Positions 1-6,505 are shown, numbered from the stretch's first letter. The stretch is 6,673 nucleotides of DNA from Flavobacteriales bacterium CG18_big_fil_WC_8_21_14_2_50_32_9 (GCA_002770955.1 PCUH01000293.1:286-6958), one strand, 5' to 3'. Translations and numbers: made by a program. Notes: generated by a model from the letters alone, not told the origin.

Positions 1-107
1 GTCATGAAACGCTTAAACCTTGCGAACCACTTATTAGGGAAGAAGAAAATAGACCCCAACAAGCTGCTATTTATAATACTTGGAATAAAATAAAATCTAA
101 CCCTTAA
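1..107 (+). CDS. C-terminal end of an unidentified protein (5' truncated by the window)
   Basis: The frame starting at base 3 is open for 34 codons and stops with TAA at 105-107. The residues visible include CEPLIREEENRPQQAAIYN and end in WNKIKSNP. This mixed, hydrophilic, charged composition looks like a real protein tail. The competing frame from base 1 gives a lysine- and leucine-rich peptide that looks less protein-like, and the third frame is interrupted repeatedly. The next gene starts 11 nt after the stop on the same strand, so it probably belongs to the same operon. I do not recognise the family from so short a tail. A carbohydrate kinase-like tail crossed my mind, but nothing diagnostic is present. 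Confidence 0.6.
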   Translation, partial: HETLKPCEPLIREEENRPQQAAIYNTWNKIKSNP

Positions 108-118
108 AAATTTATATC

Positions 119-340
119 ATGGAAATAGAAAATTTAGAATTTTTTACAAGCCCTCTGTTTATAACCATAATCATAGTTTTAGCAGTTTGGGAAGCTATTT
201 GGAAACTAATTGCTCTTTGGAAATCTGCAAGAAACAAGCATTTGATTTGGTTTGTGTGTATTGCTATATTTAATACTGTAGGCATTTTACCAATCATTTA
301 TATTCTTTCACACAAAAATGAAGATACATCTAATGAATAA
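119..340 (+). CDS. Small two-helix membrane protein, DUF5652-like
   Basis: This is a 73-aa protein with two hydrophobic segments at about residues 13-33 and 43-64. They are separated by a short basic loop (KSARNKH, about residues 36-42). The pattern W-x-LIALWKSAR...WF...N-x-GILPIIYI matches my memory of DUF5652, whose members are small inner-membrane proteins of unknown function resembling phospholipase-D N-terminal membrane hairpins. The length is normal for a stand-alone member. The ATG at 119 has no Shine-Dalgarno sequence, as is usual in Bacteroidota. It lies 11 nt after the upstream stop, and its 3' end overlaps the start of the PorV-like gene, so it sits inside an operon. A role cannot be assigned. 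The family call is from memory, while the topology is seen directly. Confidence 0.8.
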   Translation: MEIENLEFFTSPLFITIIIVLAVWEAIWKLIALWKSARNKHLIWFVCIAIFNTVGILPIIYILSHKNEDTSNE

Positions 341-1187
341 AACTTTAAAAATTGTAACACTAAGTTTAGTGCTAATTATACCAACACATTTCTTTTCGCA
401 AGTTGGAAATGATGCCATTGGAGCTCGTTCAATAGCAATGGGAGGTGTAAATACAACACTTTCCGATTTATGGTCAGCAAACAACAATCAAGCAGGGTTA
501 GGTTTTGTAACCGAACTTGCTGCAGGGGCCTATTTCGAAAACAGATTTTTGTTAAAAGAAACCAGTTACAAAGCAGGAGCTTTTGTAATGCCAACAAAAT
601 TAGGAGCTTTTGGAGTAAGTGTAGCTTCTTTTGGTTTTTCAGATTTTGTAGAAACAAAGGCAGGAGTATCTTATGGACAACGATTCAGCGAAAAATTTTC
701 AGTGGGAATTCAACTGAATTACTTAAGAACTAGCCTAACCCAAGAATTTGGAAGTAAAAATAATGTTACAGGTGCCATTGGATTAATTGGCAAACTAAGC
801 AAGGAATTTACATTAGGTGTTCATATTTATAATCCTACACGAAATAAACTGGCAAATTATGACAACGAACGTGTACCAACAATTATGAAGTTAGGCTTAG
901 ATTATCGTTTTTCCGATAAAGTAATTTTTGCACTTGAAACCGAAAAAGATATTGATTTCGAACCAATTATTAAAGCAGGAATAGAATATCATATTGTTGA
1001 AATTTTGTATCTTAGAGTAGGAATTTCAACAAACCCAACCATGAGCTCATTTGGTTTTGGATTGGTAATGAACAATTTCATTTTAGAAGCATCATCTTCT
1101 TATCATCAAACTTTAGGAATTACGCCTGGAATTTCTATTATTTACAAAAAACACAAATCATCTTCTAAAGCTAAACCAAGTATTTAA
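333..1187 (+). CDS. PorV/PorQ-like outer-membrane beta-barrel protein
   Basis: This is a predicted outer-membrane protein of about 284 aa. The preferred start is the ATG at 333, which gives MNKTLKIV followed by a hydrophobic core and a cleavage site after HFFSQ, a standard Bacteroidota signal peptide. The in-frame ATG at 318 would only add five residues (MKIHL). Just after cleavage comes GARSIAMGGVNTTLSD and then ANNNQAGLG. This corresponds to the N-terminal GAR..AMGGA...D..A..NPAGL motif of the PorV/PorQ (FadL-related) family, with Q in place of the usual P. The rest is alternating beta-strand sequence rich in glycine and aromatic residues. PorV itself is a type IX secretion shuttle, but this protein is shorter and could be any paralogue. 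Its start overlaps the DUF5652 gene by 8 nt (ATGAATAA), and its stop overlaps the next ATG by one base (TAATG). That arrangement indicates translational coupling and joint function with the HhH barrel downstream. Confidence 0.8.
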   Translation: MNKTLKIVTLSLVLIIPTHFFSQVGNDAIGARSIAMGGVNTTLSDLWSANNNQAGLGFVTELAAGAYFENRFLLKETSYKAGAFVMPTKLGAFGVSVASFGFSDFVETKAGVSYGQRFSEKFSVGIQLNYLRTSLTQEFGSKNNVTGAIGLIGKLSKEFTLGVHIYNPTRNKLANYDNERVPTIMKLGLDYRFSDKVIFALETEKDIDFEPIIKAGIEYHIVEILYLRVGISTNPTMSSFGFGLVMNNFILEASSSYHQTLGITPGISIIYKKHKSSSKAKPSI

Positions 1188-3448
1188 TGTCGAAATTGTT
1201 TGAAAATATTCTCAAACCTAATAGTTTTTCGGGAGAAAAGATGTTCAGTTTGAGTTATATCCCATTTACGAGTACTCTTGCCAAAAGTGGAGCTCACACT
1301 ATTTTCCAAAAAGCCATTTGGTTACGGTATATACTTCGAAACGCTTGTGTTTTGACTCTATCTTTAATTGTCAATCTTTCCCTCTTTGCTCAAAGCAAAG
1401 AAGATGATAAAAATCAAATTATTGAAGAAAGAATTGAATACTTATCAGAATCAGATGAAGAATCAGATGCTGATTATACCACTATTTTTGACCAACTTTC
1501 TCATTATTTCGACAAGCCTTTGAATTTAAACAGAGTAAGTTTAGATGAATTGGAATCGTTGGGATTGCTTTCTAGCATTCAAATTAACAACTTGCTTTTG
1601 CATATTGAAAAAAATGGCAAACTGATGACATTAGAAGAACTTCAAACCATAGCTGGTTTTGATGCAGCTACCATAAAACGTGTGTTGCCTTTTGTTAGAT
1701 TATCAACAGATGTAAACACAGCTCAACTCTCCTTTAATGAATTACTTAAAAATGGAGATAATCAACTCGTACTTCGTGCCGAAAAAGTGTTGGAACAGAA
1801 AAAAGGATATAGCCCTATTACTGATTCAGCTTTGGCAGCCAGTCCTAATTCAAGGTACTTAGGAAATGATTTGCGGATTTTTTCTCGATATCGATATAAA
1901 TATGGAAATCATGTTAGCATTGGAATTACAGCAGAGAAAGATCCTGGTGAAGAATTTTTTACAGGAACTCAAAAAAACGGCTTTGACTTTTATTCAGGAC
2001 ATATTTTTTTAAGAAATAGAGGTAAATTCAAACAAATTGCCATTGGCGATTATCAAGCTCAATTTGGTCAAGGATTAACCTATTGGTCGGGAAGAGCTTT
2101 TGGGAAAGGTGCCGACATTCAAATGATAAAACGAACAGGACTTGGTTTGAAGCCCTACTCTTCGGTAGATGAAACACTTTTTTTAAGAGGCGGAGGTTTC
2201 ACTTTTGAAGTAGGAAAAATTGAAACAACTGTTTTTTATTCCTATAATAAAATAGATGGGAATGTAATTCAGCAAGATACTACAGGCTTGCAACAAGCAG
2301 AAATAGAGGCAATAAATCAAGAAGGATTATCTATTTCTTCCTTGCAACAAACAGGTTTTCATCGCACAACTAACGAATTAGAGGATAAAGATGCTATAAC
2401 ACAACAACAAATGGGAAGTCATTTGGCTTATAAAACAAGAAGTTTAAATGTGGGGTTAACTGGAATTTATAGCTCCATTGATGCTAATTTTAACCCTAAC
2501 TTACAACCCTATAGTCAATTTAGAAATGCAGAAAGTGAACAAGCTAAAATAGGAGTGGATTATAATTGGATTTATAGAAATTTCAACTTTTTTGGTGAAG
2601 CTACAAAAAGTATAAATGCTGGAAATGCTTTTGTTTCAGGAGCATTAATTACACTCGACCCTCGTCTAACACTTGCTGTTTTATATCGAAAATTTGATAG
2701 AGATTTCCAACCCATTTCGAGTGTAGCAATTAGTGAAGGCTCTGTAAACGAGAATGAAACAGGCTTATACACAGGTATTGTAACTAAAATTAGTAAAAGT
2801 TTTACACTTTCTGGCTATTATGACCAATTTACATTTGGTTGGCTGAAATCTGGTGTTGATGCACCATCAAAAGGACATCAATTTATTGCTCAACTTAATT
2901 TTAAACCATCAAAAAAAATGGAAATGTATGTTCGGGTTAGAGAACGAATAAAAGAAAAAAACACAAAAATGGACACGGATGCAATTGATTATTTGGTTGA
3001 AGAGAAACAAACCAATTACCGTTTCAATTATACATATCAAATTACTGAAGCATTTCGATTAAAAGGTAGGGTTGAATTATCAAATTACGATTTATCAGAA
3101 TCTCCTTTTGAAACAGGCTATTTAATCTATCAAGACATTGTTTTTAAGGCAAAAAGCACTCCTTTATCGTTTAGTTTTAGGTATGCTATTTTTGATACCA
3201 AATCATTTAATAGCCGTATTTATGCCTATGAAAATGATGTGCTTTATTCCTTTTCTATCCCAGCCTATTCCAACAGAGGAACTCGAACCTATCTTACTGC
3301 AAGGTATCAATTTAGAAAAGGTATAGATTTATGGATAAGATATGCTATTACCTATTACGAAAATTTAGATGTTATCAGTTCTGGATTAGAAGAGATTCAA
3401 GGAAATCATAAGTCTGATGTGAAAATTCAAGTTAGGTATAGTTTCTAA
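1187..3448 (+). CDS. Helix-hairpin-helix outer-membrane beta-barrel protein
   Basis: This is a 753-aa predicted envelope protein. A hydrophobic signal segment (residues about 51-69, ending SLFAQ) is followed by an acidic linker (SDEESDAD). A tandem HhH segment follows at about residues 112-170, starting LNLNRVSLDELESLGLL and repeating as MTLEELQTIAGFDAATIKRV. From about 185 to the end there is beta-barrel sequence, including GDYQAQFGQGLTYWSG at 287-302, and it closes with VRYSF, whose terminal Phe is typical of BAM substrates. HhH segments in ComEA-type proteins bind DNA non-specifically, so such genes are often auto-annotated as ComEA-like. Here the HhH would face the periplasm, and DNA binding is only an inference. 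It could equally be a protein-protein module. The one-base overlap with the PorV-like gene suggests a paired complex. The N-terminus is odd: the ATG at 1187 places about 50 residues before the hydrophobic core, and the only later in-frame ATG before it is at 1241. Confidence 0.82.
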   Translation: MSKLFENILKPNSFSGEKMFSLSYIPFTSTLAKSGAHTIFQKAIWLRYILRNACVLTLSLIVNLSLFAQSKEDDKNQIIEERIEYLSESDEESDADYTTIFDQLSHYFDKPLNLNRVSLDELESLGLLSSIQINNLLLHIEKNGKLMTLEELQTIAGFDAATIKRVLPFVRLSTDVNTAQLSFNELLKNGDNQLVLRAEKVLEQKKGYSPITDSALAASPNSRYLGNDLRIFSRYRYKYGNHVSIGITAEKDPGEEFFTGTQKNGFDFYSGHIFLRNRGKFKQIAIGDYQAQFGQGLTYWSGRAFGKGADIQMIKRTGLGLKPYSSVDETLFLRGGGFTFEVGKIETTVFYSYNKIDGNVIQQDTTGLQQAEIEAINQEGLSISSLQQTGFHRTTNELEDKDAITQQQMGSHLAYKTRSLNVGLTGIYSSIDANFNPNLQPYSQFRNAESEQAKIGVDYNWIYRNFNFFGEATKSINAGNAFVSGALITLDPRLTLAVLYRKFDRDFQPISSVAISEGSVNENETGLYTGIVTKISKSFTLSGYYDQFTFGWLKSGVDAPSKGHQFIAQLNFKPSKKMEMYVRVRERIKEKNTKMDTDAIDYLVEEKQTNYRFNYTYQITEAFRLKGRVELSNYDLSESPFETGYLIYQDIVFKAKSTPLSFSFRYAIFDTKSFNSRIYAYENDVLYSFSIPAYSNRGTRTYLTARYQFRKGIDLWIRYAITYYENLDVISSGLEEIQGNHKSDVKIQVRYSF
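1198..1217. repeat. 20-bp near-perfect palindrome at the start of the HhH gene
   Basis: The sequence GTTTGAAAATATTCTCAAAC pairs with itself at nine of ten positions, the exception being A1204/C1211. In RNA it would form a six-base-pair stem (GTTTGA/TCAAAC) around an eight-base loop, starting 9 nt after the overlapping ATG at 1187-1189. It could influence which start codon is used (1187 or 1241) or act as a protein-binding site. It may also be chance in AT-rich DNA. Confidence 0.3.
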
Positions 3449-3455
3449 AATCTAA

Positions 3456-5576
3456 TTATTGATATTCAATTATAGTAGTAGGAAGCATTTGTTGTAGTTG
3501 TTCTATATAAGCTTTATTAAAATTATTGCCCGATAAAATCAAATATTTCAATCTTCGCAACCGGTAAATTGAAGAGGGTAATTCTGTAAGTTGATTATCA
3601 GAAAGATTTAATACTTCTAAGCGTTTTAGGTATGTTATTTTTTTAGATACTTTCGTGATGTTGTTTCCACTCAATGAAAGTTCTTTTAATTTTCTTAATC
3701 GGGTAACAGCTTCTGGAATTTCTTTAAATTTATTGTGGTCTAAAAATAAAGTTTCTAAATACCTTAAATTCATATTTTTGGGCAATCCTCCTAAGTTGTT
3801 TTCCGATAAATTACAATAGCGTAAATACCGAAGAGCCGAAAAACTTCCATAAATAGTATCTATTTTATTCGCCTTTAAATTTAAGTTTTTTAGCTTATAC
3901 ATTCGCTCCATTTTATAGGGAATTACCGTTAGTTGGTTGTTCGATAAATCAAGCGTTTCTATGGTTTCTGAGTTATAAATAGCACTGTTAATTTTAGAGA
4001 TGTTATTATTGCTAAGGTTGAGATTCTCAATGTTTTTAAACTTTTTTATCTGAGGTGGTATTTTATTGAGTGCTTGGTTGCTTAAATCTAAATTAATTAC
4101 ATTATTCTTTTCCTTTTTTGCCGTTTCAATATCTTTAAAAAGCTTACTTTCAAAATACGCTTTAGAATACATAGTAGGTTTTACATAACAAGGATTCATA
4201 CCAACCTTATAGTTGTAATCGAGCAAAGAAACTGTCTCTCCTTTTTTATTTAGTTTTACTTTTATGTTGTAAATATCCATATCAATGGTGTGGATAGAAC
4301 CTCCTGTTTTTGTAGCAATGTCAAGATATTGTGGGTTTATTCCTGCGAATTCATTATATCCGCAAAGAATAACCCGAACTGGTTGATTAATAAATTCCAA
4401 CAATTCCATGTCTCTAACACAAGCATTGTTGTCAGCTATTAAAATCACCTCAGAATGAACCGGATATTTCTCTATTCCTTTTAATATGGCTTCAATATCA
4501 TTTTCTGGACCATCACCTCCATAGCCTTTTAAAATAACCAATTGATATAATTTTAAGAGTTTATCTATGTTTGTTGCTTTTTCAAAGTAAACTCCTTCTG
4601 TTTTTCCTATCACTTTATCTTTTGTGATTTTTTTATCTCCATCATTAAACAACGTGAAAAACTGTATTCCTGAATTTTCAAAATTTAAGACGTGCCACAG
4701 TAAAGCCTGAGCTCCATATTGATACATACTACCAGTCCAATCGGATACAATAAGCGCATTTTTCCATTGGGTATTACGTTCAAAAACTTTATAGGCTATA
4801 CTATCATTAAAATTACCATACGTATCAATAAACTTTTTTATCAACCGAGTGTGCTTGGTTAAAAACTCAGGTGTTATTTCTGTCAATGAGGTGTCTGTTA
4901 ATACATCTTCAAAATAATCGATAAGTATTTCCGTTTTTTCAACTCCAGTTCTGCCTTCAAGCTGATATTTTATTTCTTGGGGTAATTCGTCAAATGATTC
5001 TATTTTTTCTAACACTTCAATCGCTGCGTTAACAGTGGGGGTTAATGCTAAATTATCTAATCGAACTTCATCGCTATTTTTTTCAGGATCATCTACTATT
5101 TTGTATTCTATTACAACTCCATGAAATAAATTAGACACTTGATTATCATTTTTACAATTGGTTTGTAAAACAATTTCCCAAGTTATAAGAGTATCATTCA
5201 AATAAGGATCTATCTTAAACAAATTCTTCAAACGGTTAAACAAAAGGGCATGATTCATTTGATACCCATGTTTGCGAATAGGATATTTTGAAAAAACTAT
5301 TTTTATAGCAATAGGTTCTGCTTTGTGTTCTATTTTCAACCAATCATCGCCATTAATATAATTAGAACTTCTTAACCCATTTTTTATAGCTATACAAGTT
5401 TTAGAACTATCCTTTTCAAATTCATAAACCTCTGTGATTTTGAATTTGAGTTCTACTTCATGTCCATGTTTCTTGGGATTATCTAATATTTCACGACTAA
5501 ATTTTTCTTGCCCAAATAAACTTGATAGATAGAAACAAAAAAAAATGGAAAATATAGAAAGGTATTTTTTTTTCAA
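3456..5576 (-). CDS. Exported von Willebrand A domain protein with C-terminal leucine-rich repeats
   Basis: This is a 706-aa protein with no assigned function. Residues 1-23 are a Sec signal peptide (KKKYLSIFSIFF... ending LFGQ) with no lipobox. Residues about 24-165 are a beta-rich region I do not recognise, and about 175-270 look helical. Residues about 272-440 form a vWA domain. Its metal-site motif D279-W-T281-G-S283 is intact, a second motif GGDGPEND lies at 353-360, and an acidic strand end ADNN is at 381-384. The GGDGPE motif resembles that of integrin-beta and VwkA-type vWA domains. Residues 493-698 are nine leucine-rich repeats. No type IX sorting domain follows, so a periplasmic or surface location is open. 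The start codon is TTG at 5576: no in-frame ATG exists between the upstream stop and the signal peptide, and the next in-frame ATG is M107. The gene converges on the HhH gene with a 7-nt gap and appears monocistronic. The likely role is protein binding or adhesion at the envelope (inference). Confidence 0.88.
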   Translation of the reverse strand: MKKKYLSIFSIFFCFYLSSLFGQEKFSREILDNPKKHGHEVELKFKITEVYEFEKDSSKTCIAIKNGLRSSNYINGDDWLKIEHKAEPIAIKIVFSKYPIRKHGYQMNHALLFNRLKNLFKIDPYLNDTLITWEIVLQTNCKNDNQVSNLFHGVVIEYKIVDDPEKNSDEVRLDNLALTPTVNAAIEVLEKIESFDELPQEIKYQLEGRTGVEKTEILIDYFEDVLTDTSLTEITPEFLTKHTRLIKKFIDTYGNFNDSIAYKVFERNTQWKNALIVSDWTGSMYQYGAQALLWHVLNFENSGIQFFTLFNDGDKKITKDKVIGKTEGVYFEKATNIDKLLKLYQLVILKGYGGDGPENDIEAILKGIEKYPVHSEVILIADNNACVRDMELLEFINQPVRVILCGYNEFAGINPQYLDIATKTGGSIHTIDMDIYNIKVKLNKKGETVSLLDYNYKVGMNPCYVKPTMYSKAYFESKLFKDIETAKKEKNNVINLDLSNQALNKIPPQIKKFKNIENLNLSNNNISKINSAIYNSETIETLDLSNNQLTVIPYKMERMYKLKNLNLKANKIDTIYGSFSALRYLRYCNLSENNLGGLPKNMNLRYLETLFLDHNKFKEIPEAVTRLRKLKELSLSGNNITKVSKKITYLKRLEVLNLSDNQLTELPSSIYRLRRLKYLILSGNNFNKAYIEQLQQMLPTTIIEYQ
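3483..4100 (-). repeat. Nine tandem leucine-rich repeats within the vWA protein
   Basis: Residues 493-698 divide into nine units, beginning at residues 493, 516, 539, 562, 585, 607, 630, 653 and 676. All are 23 residues except the fifth, which is 22. The consensus is LxxLxLSxNxLxxIPxxIxxLxx, for example IETLDLSNNQLTVIP and LEVLNLSDNQLTELP. This is the short bacterial LRR type. The array would fold as a curved solenoid offering a protein-binding surface. The last unit lacks the proline position and probably caps the solenoid. Confidence 0.9.
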
Positions 5577-5605
5577 GACACTATTTATCAGTGATTAAAA
5601 ACACA

Positions 5606-5802
5606 TATACTCAACATACTTAGCTTTTCGGTTATTTCGCTCTTTATCTGCTGCACTGTCTCGCTCAAAAGTACACTGGACTTTGTCGTCCTTTCTCTAC
5701 GTTAAAATTTTAAACCGTACTAGGGCTTTGCTTGAAAATTTTTCCTTGATAAAAAAAAATAAATTCGTCAAAATCCCCAAAAACCTATTTGTGTTGAGTA
5801 TA
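5606..5802. mobile_element. MITE-like segment bounded by an 11-bp inverted repeat
   Basis: TATACTCAACA at 5606-5616 is the exact reverse complement of TGTTGAGTATA at 5792-5802. Removing the outer TA from each end leaves 9-bp terminal repeats (TACTCAACA/TGTTGAGTA) flanked by TA on both sides, as expected for an element that duplicates a TA target (IS630/Tc1-like). The interior is less AT-rich than its flanks. On the minus strand it holds a 33-codon open stretch with protein-like composition (5598-5696) with no start codon near its beginning, which I do not annotate as a gene. The interior has the look of a dispersed Bacteroidota intergenic repeat, but I cannot confirm other copies. No transposase is present. 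It could instead be a regulatory leader of the vWA-LRR gene. Confidence 0.4.
5666..5673 (-). promoter_or_regulatory. Possible -7 promoter element for the vWA-LRR gene
   Basis: On the minus strand these bases read TACTTTTG, an exact match to the Bacteroidota -7 consensus TAnnTTTG. It would give a leader of roughly 80 nt before the TTG start at 5576. No convincing TTG/TTTG -33 element is found at the right distance upstream, so the call is weak. The element lies inside the inverted-repeat-bounded segment, so if it is real an inserted element supplies the promoter. Confidence 0.3.
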
Positions 5803-5916
5803 ATTTAAAAATTTAATAATAAATTAAAATATAATTTATCTTAAATTTAAAATTTTGGTAAATATACTTCATTCAAACAATATATTAAAAAAAATGCAGT
5901 GATAAAAAAATTTAAC

Positions 5917-5934
5917 TATTATGCAAGCATAATA
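5917..5934. promoter_or_regulatory. Operator O1, perfect inverted repeat upstream of the MarR gene
   Basis: TATTATGC-AA-GCATAATA is a perfect 8-bp inverted repeat with a 2-bp spacer, 18 bp in all. That is the size and symmetry expected for a MarR dimer. It lies upstream of the -7 element, overlapping the expected -33 region, where binding would block RNA polymerase. MarR-type proteins usually autoregulate from such sites. That this regulator binds here is inferred from position and shape. Confidence 0.6.
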
Positions 5935-5945
5935 AAAAAGTTTCT

Positions 5946-5953
5946 TATTTTTG
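5946..5953 (+). promoter_or_regulatory. -7 promoter element of the MarR gene
   Basis: TATTTTTG matches the Bacteroidota -7 consensus TAnnTTTG exactly. Transcription would begin near 5960, giving a very short leader of about a dozen bases before the ATG at 5974. A clear -33 TTTG is not seen. The region where it would lie is occupied by operator O1. Confidence 0.5.
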
Positions 5954-5969
5954 CTATGCATACATAATA
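5952..5969. promoter_or_regulatory. Operator O2, degenerate second copy of the MarR box
   Basis: TGCTATGCATACATAATA matches O1 at 14 of 18 positions and contains the perfect 8-bp palindrome TATGCATA (5955-5962). Its centre is 35 bp from the centre of O1. It covers the end of the -7 element, the predicted transcription start and the bases up to 4 nt before the ATG. Two boxes on either side of the -7 element are consistent with tight autorepression. Weaker symmetry than O1 suggests lower affinity. Confidence 0.5.
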
Positions 5970-5973
5970 AAAA

Positions 5974-6408
5974 ATGGAGAAAAGCGAAACAGTAGATTAT
6001 CATATTAAAGCCACTTGGCATTCCATTTTTAAGATGTATAACCAAATTGCATTAAAATATGATACTTCACAGGCTACGGGTTTTGTTTTATTGAGTATTG
6101 CTAAAGAAGGAACGCCTTCAACTACAATTGCTCCTTTGCTGGGAATGGAGGCTACAAGTTTAAGTAGAATTTTAAAAAACTTAGAAGACAAAGAGCTAAT
6201 ATATCGGAAAACAGACACGCTAGATAAACGAAAAGTTTTAATCTTGCTTACTGAAAAAGGAACAGAAAAAAGAAAAATAGCCAAAAAAGTAGTGTCGGGA
6301 TTTAATAAATTAATTGTAGATGAAATTCCTCACGAGAAACTGGCTGTTTTCTTTGAAGTAATGGAATCAATAAATAAAATAGTAGAGAAGTATAAAAAAG
6401 AAAATTAA
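5974..6408 (+). CDS. MarR-family transcriptional regulator, probable regulator of fatty-acid beta-oxidation
   Basis: This is a 144-aa protein of normal MarR length. It has an N-terminal dimerisation helix (about residues 6-30), then a winged helix-turn-helix. The recognition helix is at about 58-71 (MEATSLSRILKNLE). The wing ends in D84-K-R86 and LTEKG (92-96), which is the MarR signature DxR...LTxxG. A long C-terminal dimerisation helix closes the protein. MarR proteins are dimeric DNA-binding repressors often released by small ligands. The gene is followed 178 nt later by a 3-hydroxyacyl-CoA dehydrogenase, a pairing I recall from Bacteroidota beta-oxidation operons. An acyl-CoA or fatty-acid effector is therefore plausible, though it is inferred. 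The ATG at 5974 has no Shine-Dalgarno sequence and lies just after operator O2, which suggests autoregulation. Confidence 0.9.
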   Translation: MEKSETVDYHIKATWHSIFKMYNQIALKYDTSQATGFVLLSIAKEGTPSTTIAPLLGMEATSLSRILKNLEDKELIYRKTDTLDKRKVLILLTEKGTEKRKIAKKVVSGFNKLIVDEIPHEKLAVFFEVMESINKIVEKYKKEN

Positions 6409-6461
6409 AGCCTCCCCAATCCCGCAATGCTGCGGGACAGGCTCCCTCCGAAGGAGGGGCT
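6409..6461. repeat. Hairpin-forming intergenic repeat after the MarR gene
   Basis: This GC-rich block directly after the MarR stop contains two strong hairpins. The first is TCCCGCA-ATGC-TGCGGGA (6420-6437, 7-bp stem). The second is CCCTCC-GAA-GGAGGG (6444-6458, 6-bp stem). The block's two ends (6409-6417 and 6453-6461) can also pair with each other, with one mismatch and one G-U pair, in competition with the second hairpin. No T-run follows, so this is not a classical intrinsic terminator. The style (CCTCCCC...CTCCGAAGGAGGGG) is like dispersed intergenic palindromes of Bacteroidota. It may attenuate or stabilise the MarR transcript. Confidence 0.6.
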
Positions 6462-6505
6462 ACGTAGAAGAGCGAAAAAGGAAGTATTGGAAATGGAAAA
6501 ACTTA

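Noticed and set aside
112..297. 61-codon open frame on the minus strand
   Set aside because: It lies antisense to the DUF5652 gene, which has a clear membrane-protein pattern and operon context; the antisense product resembles nothing.
376..733. Two open frames (minus 376-657, plus 470-733) inside the PorV-like gene
   Set aside because: Both are shadows of a gene with a signal peptide and the family's N-terminal motif. Their compositions (runs of Leu/Gln, or Arg/Cys/Phe) are typical of out-of-frame reading.
2572..3326. Open frames at 2572-2772 (minus) and 3138-3326 (plus)
   Set aside because: They lie fully within the HhH barrel gene, whose frame continues unbroken to a proper barrel C-terminus.
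5598..5696. 33-codon minus-strand stretch with protein-like composition
   Set aside because: It follows a stop directly, has no start codon near its beginning and overlaps another open frame. Better treated as part of the repeat-bounded element than as a gene.
6000..6284. 94-codon minus-strand frame
   Set aside because: It is antisense to the MarR gene, which has an intact family signature; the antisense peptide is serine- and phenylalanine-rich without recognisable motifs.
6420..6458. Intrinsic terminator for the MarR gene
   Set aside because: The stems are strong, but no T-run follows either hairpin, so only a repeat/hairpin call is supported.
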